DNA from: Oscillospiraceae bacterium
GTDB lineage: Bacteria; Bacillota_A; Clostridia; Oscillospirales; CAG-272
NCBI GenBank assembly: GCA_015063335.1
Contig: SVUH01000031.1
Span: forward strand, 1 to 16,527
Direction: 5' to 3'
Length of the DNA stretch: 16,527 bases
The notes below the pieces were generated by a model. It had not been told where the DNA came from. It did no database searches and saw nothing but the letters and a program-made list of their open reading frames with translations. How positions within the stretch are numbered: the first letter of the stretch is position 1; the number at the start of each line of letters is the position of its first letter. Shown one piece after another: positions 1-6,989 of the stretch. The position numbers and the translations under genes were made by a program.

Positions 1-42
1 CTTCTATGTTTATTTTACTTGCGGTTGGCTAGACCCGCTTGT

Positions 43-71
43 ATTATATCATAGAAGGTGTTTTTGTTCAA
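43..71 (-). promoter_or_regulatory. Sigma-A promoter reading off the left edge
   Basis: On the minus strand TTGAAC (71-66) is followed after exactly 17 nt by TATAAT (48-43), preceded by TGA, so an extended -10 is present as well. Transcription would start near position 36 and leave the window at position 1, so the gene it serves is not visible. The first transcribed bases can pair GCGG with CCGC. CTTCTATG (1-8) is also an exact inverted repeat of CATAGAAG (50-57), though the latter lies inside the promoter. Confidence 0.75.
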
Positions 72-87
72 CGGCAAAAGCCTTTAC

Positions 88-114
88 GGAACCACCCGCT
101 TAGCGGGTGGTTTT
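88..114 (+). terminator. GC-rich hairpin with short T-run
   Basis: ACCACCCGC (91-99) pairs with GCGGGTGGT (103-111) around a 3-base loop, and A90-T112 extends the stem to 10 bp. Four T residues follow on the plus strand; on the minus strand there is no T-run. It could end a plus-strand gene lying to the left of the window, or act as an insulating hairpin upstream of the minus-strand promoter at 43-71. Confidence 0.45.
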
Positions 115-122
115 CGCAAACC

Positions 123-163
123 AAAAAGAGGACAGAGATCGCAAATGCTTTCTCTGTCCTCTT
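123..163 (-). terminator. Intrinsic terminator after ftsZ
   Basis: A perfect 13-bp stem, AAGAGGACAGAGA (126-138) with TCTCTGTCCTCTT (151-163), has a 12-base loop. Read on the minus strand the second arm runs straight into five T residues (123-127). It lies 15 bp beyond the ftsZ stop codon, the expected place for the end of that transcript. Confidence 0.82.
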
Positions 164-177
164 GTTGTATGTATCTA

Positions 178-1242
178 TCAGTTGAACATACCGCCGAGCC
201 AATCGTCAAGATCAACAGATGCGGTAGCCTTTTCTTCATCCTTTTCTGCCTCAGCCTTGGCAGTGCGAACGTCGCTTCCGTCCTTATTCTTGGTAAAGCC
301 GGTTGCGATGATGGTAATTCTCATCTCGTCCTCAAGGTTCTGGTCAAATGCAACTCCGAAGATAACGCTTGCGTCAGCGCTGCACTCCTTGGTTATCATA
401 TCGCAGGCGAGGTCAACGTCCTCAAGTCCGATATCGGGAGATGCGGAAATGCTGATAATGATTCCGGTAGCACCCTCGATAGAGGTCTCGAGCAAGGGAC
501 TGGAGATAGCCATTCTTGCAGCGGTATCTGCCTTGTCCTTACCTGTTGCGCTGCCCACACCCATGTGAGCAAGTCCGGACTGAGTCATTACGGACGTTAC
601 GTCTGCAAAGTCAAGGTTGATAAATCCGGATACGTTGATAAGCTCGGAAACGCTCTGTACACCCTTGCGGAGAACGTCGTCTGCCTCAGAGAATGCATTG
701 AGAAGGGTTATTCTCGTATCGGATACGAGCTTAAGTCTTTCGTTGGGGATAACGATGAGAGAGTCAACGTACTGAGCAAATTCAGCAATTCCCTCCTCAG
801 CCTGAGCCATACGGCGTCTGCCCTCGAATGCGAAGGGCTTGGTTACGATACCTACGGTGAGAATATCCATCTCGTGTGCTATTCTCGCAACGACGGGAGC
901 GGCACCGGTACCTGTTCCGCCGCCCATACCTGCGGTAATAAATACCATTTCAGCGCCGGAAAGTATCGCCTTAATATCGTCAATGGATTCTTCAGCTGCT
1001 CTTGCACCGATGCTGGGATTAGCTCCTGCGCCGAAGCCCTTGGTGATCTTCTCGCCTATAACGAGCTGTTTGGGTGCTAAGGAATTCTTGAGAGCCTGGC
1101 GGTCCGTATTGATGGTAACGAACTCTACTCCCTTAACGCCCGAAGCAATCATTCGGTTTACAGCATTGTTTCCGCCGCCGCCGACACCGATAACCTTAAT
1201 ACAAACATTGCTCTCGCACGCTTCATCGTGTTCAAAAGTCAT
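178..1242 (-). CDS. ftsZ: Cell division protein FtsZ
   Basis: Tubulin-like GTPase that polymerises into the cytokinetic Z-ring; 354 residues. Visible are the N-terminal glycine loop ([13 protein letters not shown], 19-31), the tubulin signature GGGTGTG at 107-113, the NERL segment near 167 and the T7 loop NLDFAD at 209-214 that completes the neighbour's GTPase site. The ATG at 1242 is chosen because GGAGG (1255-1251) sits 8 nt upstream; an in-frame TTG at 1257 would overlap that site. The C-terminal linker is only about 25 residues, and the usual DDxxIPxFLR tail that binds FtsA/SepF is replaced by [11 protein letters not shown]. No ftsA is next to it. It is preceded by a 131-bp AT-rich leader and followed by a terminator, so it is probably transcribed on its own as well as by read-through. 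Confidence 0.98.
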   Translation of the reverse strand: MTFEHDEACESNVCIKVIGVGGGGNNAVNRMIASGVKGVEFVTINTDRQALKNSLAPKQLVIGEKITKGFGAGANPSIGARAAEESIDDIKAILSGAEMVFITAGMGGGTGTGAAPVVARIAHEMDILTVGIVTKPFAFEGRRRMAQAEEGIAEFAQYVDSLIVIPNERLKLVSDTRITLLNAFSEADDVLRKGVQSVSELINVSGFINLDFADVTSVMTQSGLAHMGVGSATGKDKADTAARMAISSPLLETSIEGATGIIISISASPDIGLEDVDLACDMITKECSADASVIFGVAFDQNLEDEMRITIIATGFTKNKDGSDVRTAKAEAEKDEEKATASVDLDDWLGGMFN

Positions 1243-1305
1243 TTTCAAATCCTCCAAATATACTTTTTTTATTCCGCTTCACCGAAGCATATTATACATA
1301 CATAT

Positions 1306-1334
1306 ATAATAATATATTTTAATATATATTGCAA
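1306..1334 (-). promoter_or_regulatory. Possible ftsZ promoter
   Basis: The 131 bp between wecB and ftsZ are extremely AT-rich. On the minus strand TTGCAA (1334-1329), a 17-nt spacer and TATTAT (1311-1306) form one candidate. A second TATAAT lies at 1296-1291 without a good -35. A small GCTTC/GAAGC hairpin at 1276-1288 lies in the leader. The base composition makes chance matches likely. Confidence 0.35.
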
Positions 1335-1373
1335 TACTTTTTTATAAAATTAAAGATTTTTTTACAAATTTCC

Positions 1374-2495
1374 CTATAATATTTTCTCTAAAAGGAAATC
1401 AACTATTCTTTCTGAGGCGCGCCCGTCGCCGTAAGGGCTTTTTGCGCTCGCCATAGACTCAAAAACCGCACTGTCGGACAAAACCGTGCTGACCGTCGCC
1501 ACTATCTGTTCTCGGTCTGTTCCAGCAAGTCTTGCAACACCCGCAAGTATTCCCTCGGGACGCTCCGTAACGTTTCTCATAACCACGGTGGGCTTGCCGA
1601 GCGCTGCCGCCTCCTCCTGTAAGCCGCCCGAATCCGTAAGCACCATATGGCATTTTGAAATTATATTGTGACACTCCACAACGCCAAGCGGTGCGCAAAG
1701 ACTTACTTGCCTACACTCTCCCAATATTTTATTCGTTATCTCGCTCACCTTTGGGTTTGGATGGACGGGGCATATAAAATGAACGTCCTCAAAGTTACTC
1801 GCTATCGTCCTCACCGCCAACAGCATTTCTTCCATTGCCCTTCCGTGACTTTCTCTGCGATGTGCGGTAAGAAATATAAGCCTTTTTTTCTCATTTCCGA
1901 CAAGCAATGGGTGCTCAAAATTTTGCTTTACTGTATATTTGAGCGCATCCACCGCAGTGTTGCCCGTCACCGCCACTCTGTCGGGAGAAATACCCTCCTC
2001 ATATAGATTATTCGCGGCGTATGCTGTTGGGGCAAAGTGAAGCCTTGCCGTCATTGCTACGCTGCGGCGGTTTAGCTCCTCCGGAAAGGGCGAGTAGATG
2101 TCATGAGTACGAAGTCCTGCCTCGACGTGAGCTACGGGAATACCCTTGTAAAATGCGGCAAGAGACGTCGCAAATGCACTTGCAGTATCTCCATGCACCA
2201 TTACGGCATCGGGGATAAATTCGTCAAGCACGCGCGACATACCAGTAAGCACCTCTGCCGTTATGTATGCAAGTGACTGCTCTCCCCTCATAAGCCCCAG
2301 GTCAACGTCAGCACTCACCCCGAACGCCTCCATTGCGTCGTTTAATAGTTCCTTATGCTGGCCCGTAGCACACACGAACGTTTCCACCTCACGTCTGCCG
2401 TAAAGCTCCTTTATCACAGGGCACATTTTTATCGCCTCCGGACGTGTTCCGAAGGCGACGAGTATCTTCAATTTTCTATCCACCTTTCTATCCAT
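1374..2495 (-). CDS. wecB: UDP-N-acetylglucosamine 2-epimerase (non-hydrolysing)
   Basis: Interconverts UDP-GlcNAc and UDP-ManNAc, the ManNAc donor for wall polysaccharides and teichoic-acid linkage units; cytosolic, 373 residues as called. Family motifs: GTRPEAIKM (16-24), HGDT with D103, HVEAGLR with E125, FPEE (137-140), TAHRRES with H212, and SGGLQEEA (289-296) for nucleotide binding. The ATG at 2495 overlaps the sigE stop (TGATG), with AAAGGCGGG 6 nt upstream, so translation is probably coupled. An alternative start is the TTG at 2471, which has AAAGGTGG 7 nt before it and would give the family-typical N-terminus MKILVAFGTRPE. Its position as third gene of a spoIIGA-sigE operon suggests use in the forespore/mother-cell envelope, which is inference. 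No terminator is evident after it. Confidence 0.96.
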   Translation of the reverse strand: MDRKVDRKLKILVAFGTRPEAIKMCPVIKELYGRREVETFVCATGQHKELLNDAMEAFGVSADVDLGLMRGEQSLAYITAEVLTGMSRVLDEFIPDAVMVHGDTASAFATSLAAFYKGIPVAHVEAGLRTHDIYSPFPEELNRRSVAMTARLHFAPTAYAANNLYEEGISPDRVAVTGNTAVDALKYTVKQNFEHPLLVGNEKKRLIFLTAHRRESHGRAMEEMLLAVRTIASNFEDVHFICPVHPNPKVSEITNKILGECRQVSLCAPLGVVECHNIISKCHMVLTDSGGLQEEAAALGKPTVVMRNVTERPEGILAGVARLAGTDREQIVATVSTVLSDSAVFESMASAKSPYGDGRASERIVDFLLEKIL

Positions 2496-3274
2496 CAGTA
2501 TCCCGCCTTTATCTGCGTTTTAAGTCGCGCGATTATCTTTTTTTCCAAGCGAGATATATACGACTGCGAGATACCGAGCTTATCGGCGACCTCCTTTTGC
2601 GTCATTTCCTTTTTTCCGCTCATGCCGTATCTTAGTTCTATTATTTCTCTCTCCCGTTCGTCAAGATCCGCTACTGCACGGCGCACTGCCATTCGCTCCT
2701 CAAGCTGCTCGATCTCAAAGGATATCCCGTTGTCCTCACTTCCGAGTATATCGGAAAGTAAAAGCTCGTTACCGTCCCAATCGGTGTTCAGCGGCTCGTC
2801 AATGGACACCTCCGCGCGTGTGCCCGAATGCTTTCTTATGTACATGAGTATCTCATTTTCGATGCATCTTGACGCGTACGTTGCGAGCTTTATATTTTTG
2901 TCCGACTGAAACGTATTTATCGCCTTTATAAGTCCGATCGTACCTATTGAAACCAAGTCCTCAAGTCCTGCGCCCGTATTCTCAAATCTCTTTGCTATAT
3001 ATACAACAAGGCGCAGGTTGTGCTCAATTAGAATTTGCCTTGCCTCATCCTCGCTTCCAAGCCTTGAGATCATTTCCGTTTCTTCCTCGCGAGTCAAGGG
3101 CGGTGGAAGAATATCAGTACCGTTTACGTAAAATATTCCTCCCGTATTCCTCTGCCAGCGCCAAAATAGCTTTTTAATAACCCTTTTTACAGCATAATAT
3201 ACCTTCTCCCAAAGCCATATTATGCCGTTTCCTATCCATTCAAGTCCTTTTAGTACGGGCAATATAATTTTCAT
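2495..3274 (-). CDS. sigE: Sporulation sigma factor SigE (pro-sigma-E)
   Basis: Mother-cell-specific early sporulation sigma factor, made as an inactive membrane-associated precursor and processed by SpoIIGA. 259 residues. The N-terminus (1-50) is a hydrophobic/amphipathic pro-sequence rich in Trp, Ile and Leu. It is followed by [14 protein letters not shown] (52-65), the conserved start of mature sigma-E, then region 2 ([13 protein letters not shown], 85-97; [14 protein letters not shown], 129-142) and region 4 with a helix-turn-helix ([20 protein letters not shown], 225-244). The ATG at 3274 is preferred because GGAGGAG lies just upstream; an in-frame TTG at 3286 would overlap that site. 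It lies 16 nt after spoIIGA and its TGA overlaps the wecB ATG. SigG, usually a close paralogue downstream, is absent; the operon context argues against this being sigG or sigF. Confidence 0.96.
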   Translation of the reverse strand: MKIILPVLKGLEWIGNGIIWLWEKVYYAVKRVIKKLFWRWQRNTGGIFYVNGTDILPPPLTREEETEMISRLGSEDEARQILIEHNLRLVVYIAKRFENTGAGLEDLVSIGTIGLIKAINTFQSDKNIKLATYASRCIENEILMYIRKHSGTRAEVSIDEPLNTDWDGNELLLSDILGSEDNGISFEIEQLEERMAVRRAVADLDEREREIIELRYGMSGKKEMTQKEVADKLGISQSYISRLEKKIIARLKTQIKAGY

Positions 3275-3290
3275 AAACTCCTCCAAAAAT

Positions 3291-4157
3291 TCAAACTAAC
3301 AGCTCTGTGGGAATCAAAGCACCGCAACCGCCGTGACTTTCCCCAAGCTCCGAAATATTACAAATTCCCAAAAGCGCATCAGCCTCGTGCGCATCCTTTC
3401 CCTCGCCTATTACAAGCTTATCCACGCGCACGCATACCATCATTCCCCGTCCCGTAGCAGTTTTCGTCGGCACAAGGCGTATCCGCCGCATTATGTCGGC
3501 ATCTCTCACGTCACCTGCGCCTGTCGCATTAAGCGACAGGTCGATTACTTCATCAGGTATCGTTCCTCGAAGGACCTCAGCATCGGCTATAATACAAGGC
3601 TTGCCGCTTATAGGATCGCACAAAAGATTGCCGCTGTCACAAAAGGCAAGAAGCGTTTTTTTCTTTTCGTTCATATGTACGGTAAGACTCGTCGTTTTTT
3701 GGGTTGCGCGACGTCTGAAAAATCTCCCCGCGAACACACATATCAGGGCGCTTACCGCGGCAAGGATCGCAAGCATCCACGCAGATATTCCATCGGAGGC
3801 GACTGCGTCGAACGGCAGATCCGCCTTGTCGAGAAGCGTGAATATTGCCGTCATAAAGCCGCCGAGCACCATTGAAGTCGCTATGTATACGAGCGTATTT
3901 TTTATCACTCCGCCGTTTTCCCAAAATGCAACGAGGCACATAAGCATGCATACCGCCACGTCTATCAATACTCCAAATATTCCACCAAGCGGAAGCAGTA
4001 AGGATACGTTAGCATATATTCCACCGAGTGCTGATGCAAAGAGCATTCGTGAGAGCGAAAGCTTTCGCGAAAGAAGCTTTCCCGTTAAAAAAAAGCAAAG
4101 AAAATCCATGCTGAAATTTATCAAAAAAAATAAATCTACGTAGACAGTACGCCCCAT
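3291..4157 (-). CDS. spoIIGA: Sporulation sigma-E processing peptidase SpoIIGA
   Basis: Membrane aspartic protease that cleaves the pro-sequence from sigma-E after septation, on a signal from the forespore. 288 residues. About five hydrophobic segments fill the N-terminal half (roughly residues 5-27, 34-55, 58-78, 86-106 and 125-144). A soluble C-terminal domain follows, containing [11 protein letters not shown]: the DSG at about residue 174 is the expected catalytic aspartate motif. Start: ATG at 4157 has GAGGT 5 nt upstream and gives [18 protein letters not shown], resembling the family's N-terminus; the ATG at 4169 four codons earlier lacks a good site. It is the first gene of the operon, directly before its substrate gene sigE. 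Confidence 0.93.
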   Translation of the reverse strand: MGRTVYVDLFFLINFSMDFLCFFLTGKLLSRKLSLSRMLFASALGGIYANVSLLLPLGGIFGVLIDVAVCMLMCLVAFWENGGVIKNTLVYIATSMVLGGFMTAIFTLLDKADLPFDAVASDGISAWMLAILAAVSALICVFAGRFFRRRATQKTTSLTVHMNEKKKTLLAFCDSGNLLCDPISGKPCIIADAEVLRGTIPDEVIDLSLNATGAGDVRDADIMRRIRLVPTKTATGRGMMVCVRVDKLVIGEGKDAHEADALLGICNISELGESHGGCGALIPTELLV

Positions 4158-4186
4158 TTTTGACCTCATTTACAGTTATTACCAAC

Positions 4187-4219
4187 ATTATACACCACTA
4201 TTCTTGCGTATTTTGTCAC
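4187..4219 (-). promoter_or_regulatory. Candidate spoIIG-type promoter with long spacer
   Basis: On the minus strand TATAAT (4192-4187) lies 29 bp upstream of the spoIIGA ATG. With a standard 17-nt spacer the -35 would be a poor CAAAAT. GTGACA (4219-4214), five of six to consensus, lies 21 nt away. On the plus strand the same bases read TGTCACA, one mismatch from the Spo0A box TGTCRAA. The B. subtilis spoIIG promoter is known for a 22-bp spacer and Spo0A boxes, so this is suggestive but short. Confidence 0.42.
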
Positions 4220-4264
4220 AATAAGATAGGTAAATAAATTTTTTATTTTTTTTGAAAAATATGC

Positions 4265-4293
4265 TTGACAAACAAAACCTCTTGTGGTATAAT
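4265..4293 (+). promoter_or_regulatory. Consensus sigma-A promoter for the tRNA pair
   Basis: TTGACA (4265-4270), a 17-nt spacer and TATAAT (4288-4293): a perfect consensus promoter ending 31 bp before the first tRNA base. The strength is typical of stable-RNA promoters. Confidence 0.95.
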
Positions 4294-4323
4294 ATATCTC
4301 GTTCCCGCGAATGCGAGCAGTAC

Positions 4324-4398
4324 GCTGGTGTGGCTCAATGGCAGAGCAGCTGATTTGTAATCAGCAGGTTGATGGTTCGACTCCGTTCACCAGCTCCA
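4324..4398 (+). tRNA. tRNA-Thr (anticodon UGU)
   Basis: Acceptor stem GCTGGTG (4324-4330) pairs with CACCAGC (4388-4394). The D arm is GCTC/GAGC. The anticodon stem GCTGA/TCAGC encloses loop TTTGTAA with TGT at 4356-4358, reading ACA. The T-loop is TTCGACT. Discriminator T4395 is followed by an encoded CCA (4396-4398). The T-stem has two G-T pairs. Confidence 0.97.
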
Positions 4399-4428
4399 TT
4401 CGGTAGGGCAACAGTCCAATCCGAATAT

Positions 4429-4513
4429 GGGGGATTTCCCGAGCGGCCAAAGGGGGCAGACTGTAAATCTGTTGTCACTGACTTCGGTGGTCCGAATCCA
4501 CCATCCCCCACCA
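4429..4513 (+). tRNA. tRNA-Tyr (anticodon GUA)
   Basis: A long-variable-arm tRNA. Acceptor GGGGGAT (4429-4435) pairs with ATCCCCC (4503-4509). The anticodon loop CTGTAAA carries GTA at 4463-4465. T-stem GGTGG/CCACC encloses the loop TCCGAAT (4491-4497), where position 55 reads C instead of the near-universal T. CCA is encoded (4511-4513). The 30-bp spacer after tRNA-Thr has an ATTCGG/CCGAAT inverted repeat that could separate the two folds in the precursor. Confidence 0.97.
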
Positions 4514-4514
4514 G

Positions 4515-4546
4515 AAAAAAGCACTTGCACCTGCAAGTGCTTTTTT
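4515..4546 (+). terminator. Intrinsic terminator of the tRNA operon
   Basis: GCACTTGCA (4521-4529) pairs perfectly with TGCAAGTGC (4532-4540), flanked by A6 and followed by T6 (4541-4546). It begins directly after the tRNA-Tyr CCA. Confidence 0.95.
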
Positions 4547-4551
4547 CAACT

Positions 4552-4713
4552 AAATCCGCCTTCGTCGGAATAAATCCACTATCGTGGATGAAATCGCTTC
4601 GCGATTAAATCTTGCTTCGCAAGGTTATAAAGAGGCGGATTTGATTTCATCTGAAGCCGAAGGCGAAGATTTCATCCAAACTTGTTTGGATTTTACCGTG
4701 CGCAGCACGATTT
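4552..4713. repeat. Mosaic of short hairpins with AAATC linkers
   Basis: At least five different small palindromes lie in tandem: ATCCAC/GTGGAT (4574-4589), AATCGC/GCGATT (4592-4606), CTTGC/GCAAG (4611-4623), ATCCAAAC/GTTTGGAT (4674-4691) and CGTGC/GCACG (4697-4709), plus GCC/GGC at 4656-4664. They are joined by GATGAAATC or GATTAAATC in the left half and by GATTTCATC, the reverse, in the right half. An outer pair AAATCCGCC (4552-4560) and GGCGGATTT (4634-4642) would enclose three of the hairpins as a multibranch fold. It has no coding potential. It fills most of the gap between the tRNA terminator and the lipoprotein gene. Confidence 0.8.
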
Positions 4714-4752
4714 AATTGTTATTTTTATTCTACAAAATAAGGAAGTATAAAA

Positions 4753-5226
4753 ATGAAAAAAATATGTGTTTCCATTATCCTATGCATAACGTTGCTATCT
4801 TTAGTAAGCTGTGAAATTGAGCCGGTATTCACCTTCTACAATGAAAGAGTTCATCAGTCCGTGCAAAAATATTATGACGAATACGAAATTTTGAGTTTTA
4901 TTCGCCTTGAAAAGGACGGATACCCTACCCTGCACAATTTCTGTATTATAAAAAACGCGACAGGTGGAATAGATGTTATTTGTATCTCATACTCGCGAAG
5001 CGAAGAAAACTACGACGACTACATCTCAACGGACACGGTAATTGCAACCAACGTAGAGTTTGGCAAAACTTATTCTACGGGTTACGTCATTAAAGACATG
5101 ACGGTTGAATATGTTATATGCAAGAAAAAGGATATTCCCGAATCCGTGCTTCAAAGAGAGCTTTTCAGAATTGACGGGCAGAAAACGTACTTTTGCATAG
5201 TAAACATCGAAGATACTTCCATTTAA
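4753..5226 (+). CDS. Small predicted lipoprotein, function unknown
   Basis: 157 residues. The N-terminus is a lipoprotein signal: MKK, a hydrophobic stretch (4-16) and the lipobox LVSC with Cys20 as the predicted lipidated residue. The mature part (about 137 residues) is polar, rich in Asp, Glu, Tyr and Ile, without further membrane segments or a motif I recognise. The segment DGYPTLHNFCIIKNATGGID suggests a beta-rich fold. AAGGAAG lies 7 nt before the ATG. It is monocistronic in appearance, between the hairpin mosaic and the DUF1836 gene, which has its own promoter. It should be anchored on the outer face of the cytoplasmic membrane. The existence of the gene is well supported; its role is unknown. 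Confidence 0.85.
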   Translation: MKKICVSIILCITLLSLVSCEIEPVFTFYNERVHQSVQKYYDEYEILSFIRLEKDGYPTLHNFCIIKNATGGIDVICISYSRSEENYDDYISTDTVIATNVEFGKTYSTGYVIKDMTVEYVICKKKDIPESVLQRELFRIDGQKTYFCIVNIEDTSI

Positions 5227-5246
5227 CAGTTTTTTCGCCAAAGCTC

Positions 5247-5275
5247 TTGATATCTATCGAAATATGGTATATAAT
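5247..5275 (+). promoter_or_regulatory. Sigma-A promoter of the DUF1836 gene
   Basis: TTGATA (5247-5252), a 17-nt spacer and TATAAT (5270-5275), ending 40 bp before the ATG at 5316. It begins 20 bp after the lipoprotein stop codon, so the DUF1836 gene has its own start of transcription. Confidence 0.85.
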
Positions 5276-5315
5276 AGTATTATTAAGTAGCAAACAAAAA
5301 TTGGAGTAACAAAAA

Positions 5316-6017
5316 ATGACCAGAGAAAAGCTTATAGAAATAGCAGTCGATGCGGTAAACGAGTCGGAATTAAAAGCAGAAGAAATACCCAACATAGATC
5401 TATATATTGACCAGATCCTTAATCTTGTTTCCGTAAAGCTCGACGAGGGCTCGGAGCGCTATAAAAGCCGTAGCCTTACGAAAACCATGATAAACAACTA
5501 TTCCAAGGATAATGTGATAAGCCCCGTTAAGGGTAAGAAATATACGCGAGAGCAGGTTATACAGATACTCTATATTTATTCGCTCAAGAACACCTTATCA
5601 ATCGGAGAGATAAAGCGTCTTCTCAAGGGTGCTTACTCTATTGATGGCTTTGAGGCTGACGACCTTACCGAGCTTTACAAAAAGCACCATGCGACAAAAG
5701 CTGTAGTGGAAGAAAAGTCAATTGAAATTCTTCAAAATGACGTTATTGACGGCATGATGCTCGATCCCGAGGACGACGTTGACTACATATCAATAATCTG
5801 TGCATTGGTTTCTATGAGCGCGAGTCTAAAGAACATCGCGCAAGCAATGATAGACGAGAAGTTCCCCGACGTTGCTCCCGAGACCGCAAAAACTGACGCA
5901 GAGCGCGCAAAGAAGAAGCAGGAAAAGATACTCGAAAAAGAAAAGGCGAAGGCTGCAAAGGCAGAACGCAAAAACGAAAAGAAGCATAAAAATACAGATA
6001 GTATTACCAATGAATAA
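5316..6017 (+). CDS. DUF1836 domain-containing protein
   Basis: 233 residues. Residues about 22-165 match my memory of DUF1836, a Firmicutes family with a MerR-like winged helix: an opening IPNIDLYIDQIL, then RSLTKTMINNYSKDNVISP, where the helix-turn-helix is expected, then KKYTREQVIQILYIYSLKNTLSIGEIKRLL. The last 45 residues are a highly charged Lys/Glu/Ala helix (AKKKQEKILEKEKAKAAKAE, 198-217), likely coiled coil or nucleic-acid contacting, and not part of the core domain. GGAG lies 9 nt before the ATG. The family assignment is from recall of motifs; the target is unknown. A regulatory role is inferred from the fold. Confidence 0.88.
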   Translation: MTREKLIEIAVDAVNESELKAEEIPNIDLYIDQILNLVSVKLDEGSERYKSRSLTKTMINNYSKDNVISPVKGKKYTREQVIQILYIYSLKNTLSIGEIKRLLKGAYSIDGFEADDLTELYKKHHATKAVVEEKSIEILQNDVIDGMMLDPEDDVDYISIICALVSMSASLKNIAQAMIDEKFPDVAPETAKTDAERAKKKQEKILEKEKAKAAKAERKNEKKHKNTDSITNE

Positions 6018-6056
6018 TAAAAGCGCATACAACCTCGGTTGTATGCGCTTTTATTA
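6015..6056. terminator. Bidirectional terminator between convergent genes
   Basis: A near-perfect 19-bp stem: bases 6015-6033 pair with 6038-6056 around a 4-base loop (CTCG). The AAAA and TTTT tracts inside the stem give a T-run in both directions. It starts at the DUF1836 stop codon and ends one base before the glycosyltransferase stop codon, so it serves both. Confidence 0.92.
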
Positions 6057-6989
6057 TCAGTCAAAATTAATTCTTTCTTCTTCAATTACAAGTGGGCGGT
6101 TCATAATACGGGCATTTATGCTCATAACGTATTCACCGATAAACCCGAGAAAAAACAGAACGAGTCCGCCTACAAGCACCGTCGTAATGATTATTGCCGC
6201 GGCTGCGGTTTTAAAGTATTCGGGCTTGCATATCTTCAAGACAAGGCAGACAAGCGCCGTAAGCACACTGCCGCCTGACATAAGCATTCCAAGAAACGTA
6301 GCCGCTCGCACCCCCGCTTTTGTATAAGAGGTAAAAGAAAGCATTGCCGCATCGTATAGGCTAAAGAAGTCGTTGCTCGTCTTCCCCGCTCTGCGCCGCG
6401 CCTGCCTATACTCTATCTTCTTTATTTTAGGGCCGAGCTCCGCAACTATACCTCGAATAAACGGCGTGGGATCGTGGAGCTCACGCAAGACATCAATAAA
6501 GCTCTTATCATAAAGTCCAAAGCCTGTAAAATGCTCTATCTGCTCTACTCTTGAAAGCTTTTTTATCATTTTATAATACACCGTTCGAAAGAAATACATA
6601 AGCTTTCTTTCCTTGCTCGACGTCTTCACGCCACAAACTATCTTATATCCCTTTTCCCACTCCTCAATAAATCTCGGGATCATTTCAACGGGGTCCTGAA
6701 AATCACAGCAAATACTTATCGTACAGTCACCCGTAGTCTGACAAAGTCCGTAGTAGGGTGAATTAAACTGTCCGAAATTCTTAGTATTGAATATAGCGCG
6801 TATCTTTTTGTTTTCAGCGCAAAGCTCTCGCAGTCGATCTCTTGTCTTATCAAGCGAGCAGTTATCGATAAAGAGTATCTCATAGTCATAGTCGGGAAGC
6901 GTTGAAAGCTCTCTTAATAGAGCCTCGCTCATAGGAATTACGTTTTCTTCTTCGTTATGGCAAGGCACCATAATGCTTATCTTTTTCAT
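6057..6989 (-). CDS. Membrane glycosyltransferase, family 2 (GtrB/DPM1-like)
   Basis: 310 residues. The N-terminal GT-A domain (1-225) starts ISIMVPCHNEEENV and contains LFIDNCSLDKT (39-49) and DFQDP (96-100), the DXD-like metal site. Two C-terminal membrane helices follow (about 229-252 and 262-288), then a short basic tail. This layout is that of polyprenyl-phosphate glycosyltransferases, which move a nucleotide-activated sugar onto undecaprenyl phosphate at the cytoplasmic face. The ATG at 6989 overlaps the upstream SDR stop as ATGA, with AAAGGGG before it; the ATG at 7016 has no comparable site. It is the last gene of the sugar cluster and is followed by a terminator. The donor may be the CDP-sugar made upstream, which is inference; the exact sugar cannot be read from sequence. 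Confidence 0.92.
   Translation of the reverse strand: MKKISIMVPCHNEEENVIPMSEALLRELSTLPDYDYEILFIDNCSLDKTRDRLRELCAENKKIRAIFNTKNFGQFNSPYYGLCQTTGDCTISICCDFQDPVEMIPRFIEEWEKGYKIVCGVKTSSKERKLMYFFRTVYYKMIKKLSRVEQIEHFTGFGLYDKSFIDVLRELHDPTPFIRGIVAELGPKIKKIEYRQARRRAGKTSNDFFSLYDAAMLSFTSYTKAGVRAATFLGMLMSGGSVLTALVCLVLKICKPEYFKTAAAAIIITTVLVGGLVLFFLGFIGEYVMSINARIMNRPLVIEEERINFD

Noticed and set aside
58..1080. Long open frame on the plus strand opposite ftsZ
   Set aside because: It is the complement of the ftsZ coding region, has no ribosome binding site, and its translation is Cys/Ser-rich with no family resemblance.
1276..1288. GCTTC/GAAGC hairpin in the ftsZ leader as a terminator for wecB
   Set aside because: The stem is only 5 bp and no adjoining T-run follows in the minus direction.
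4369..4608. Open frame across the two tRNA genes and the terminator
   Set aside because: It overlaps two well-formed tRNAs and an intrinsic terminator and cannot be a protein gene.
4552..4713. CRISPR array
   Set aside because: The constant part is a 9-bp linker, the variable parts are palindromes of unequal length, and there are no spacers of uniform size or cas genes.
5783..6085. Phe/Ser-rich minus-strand frames opposite the end of the DUF1836 gene
   Set aside because: They are complements of the Lys/Glu-rich C-terminal helix and cross the terminator stem.
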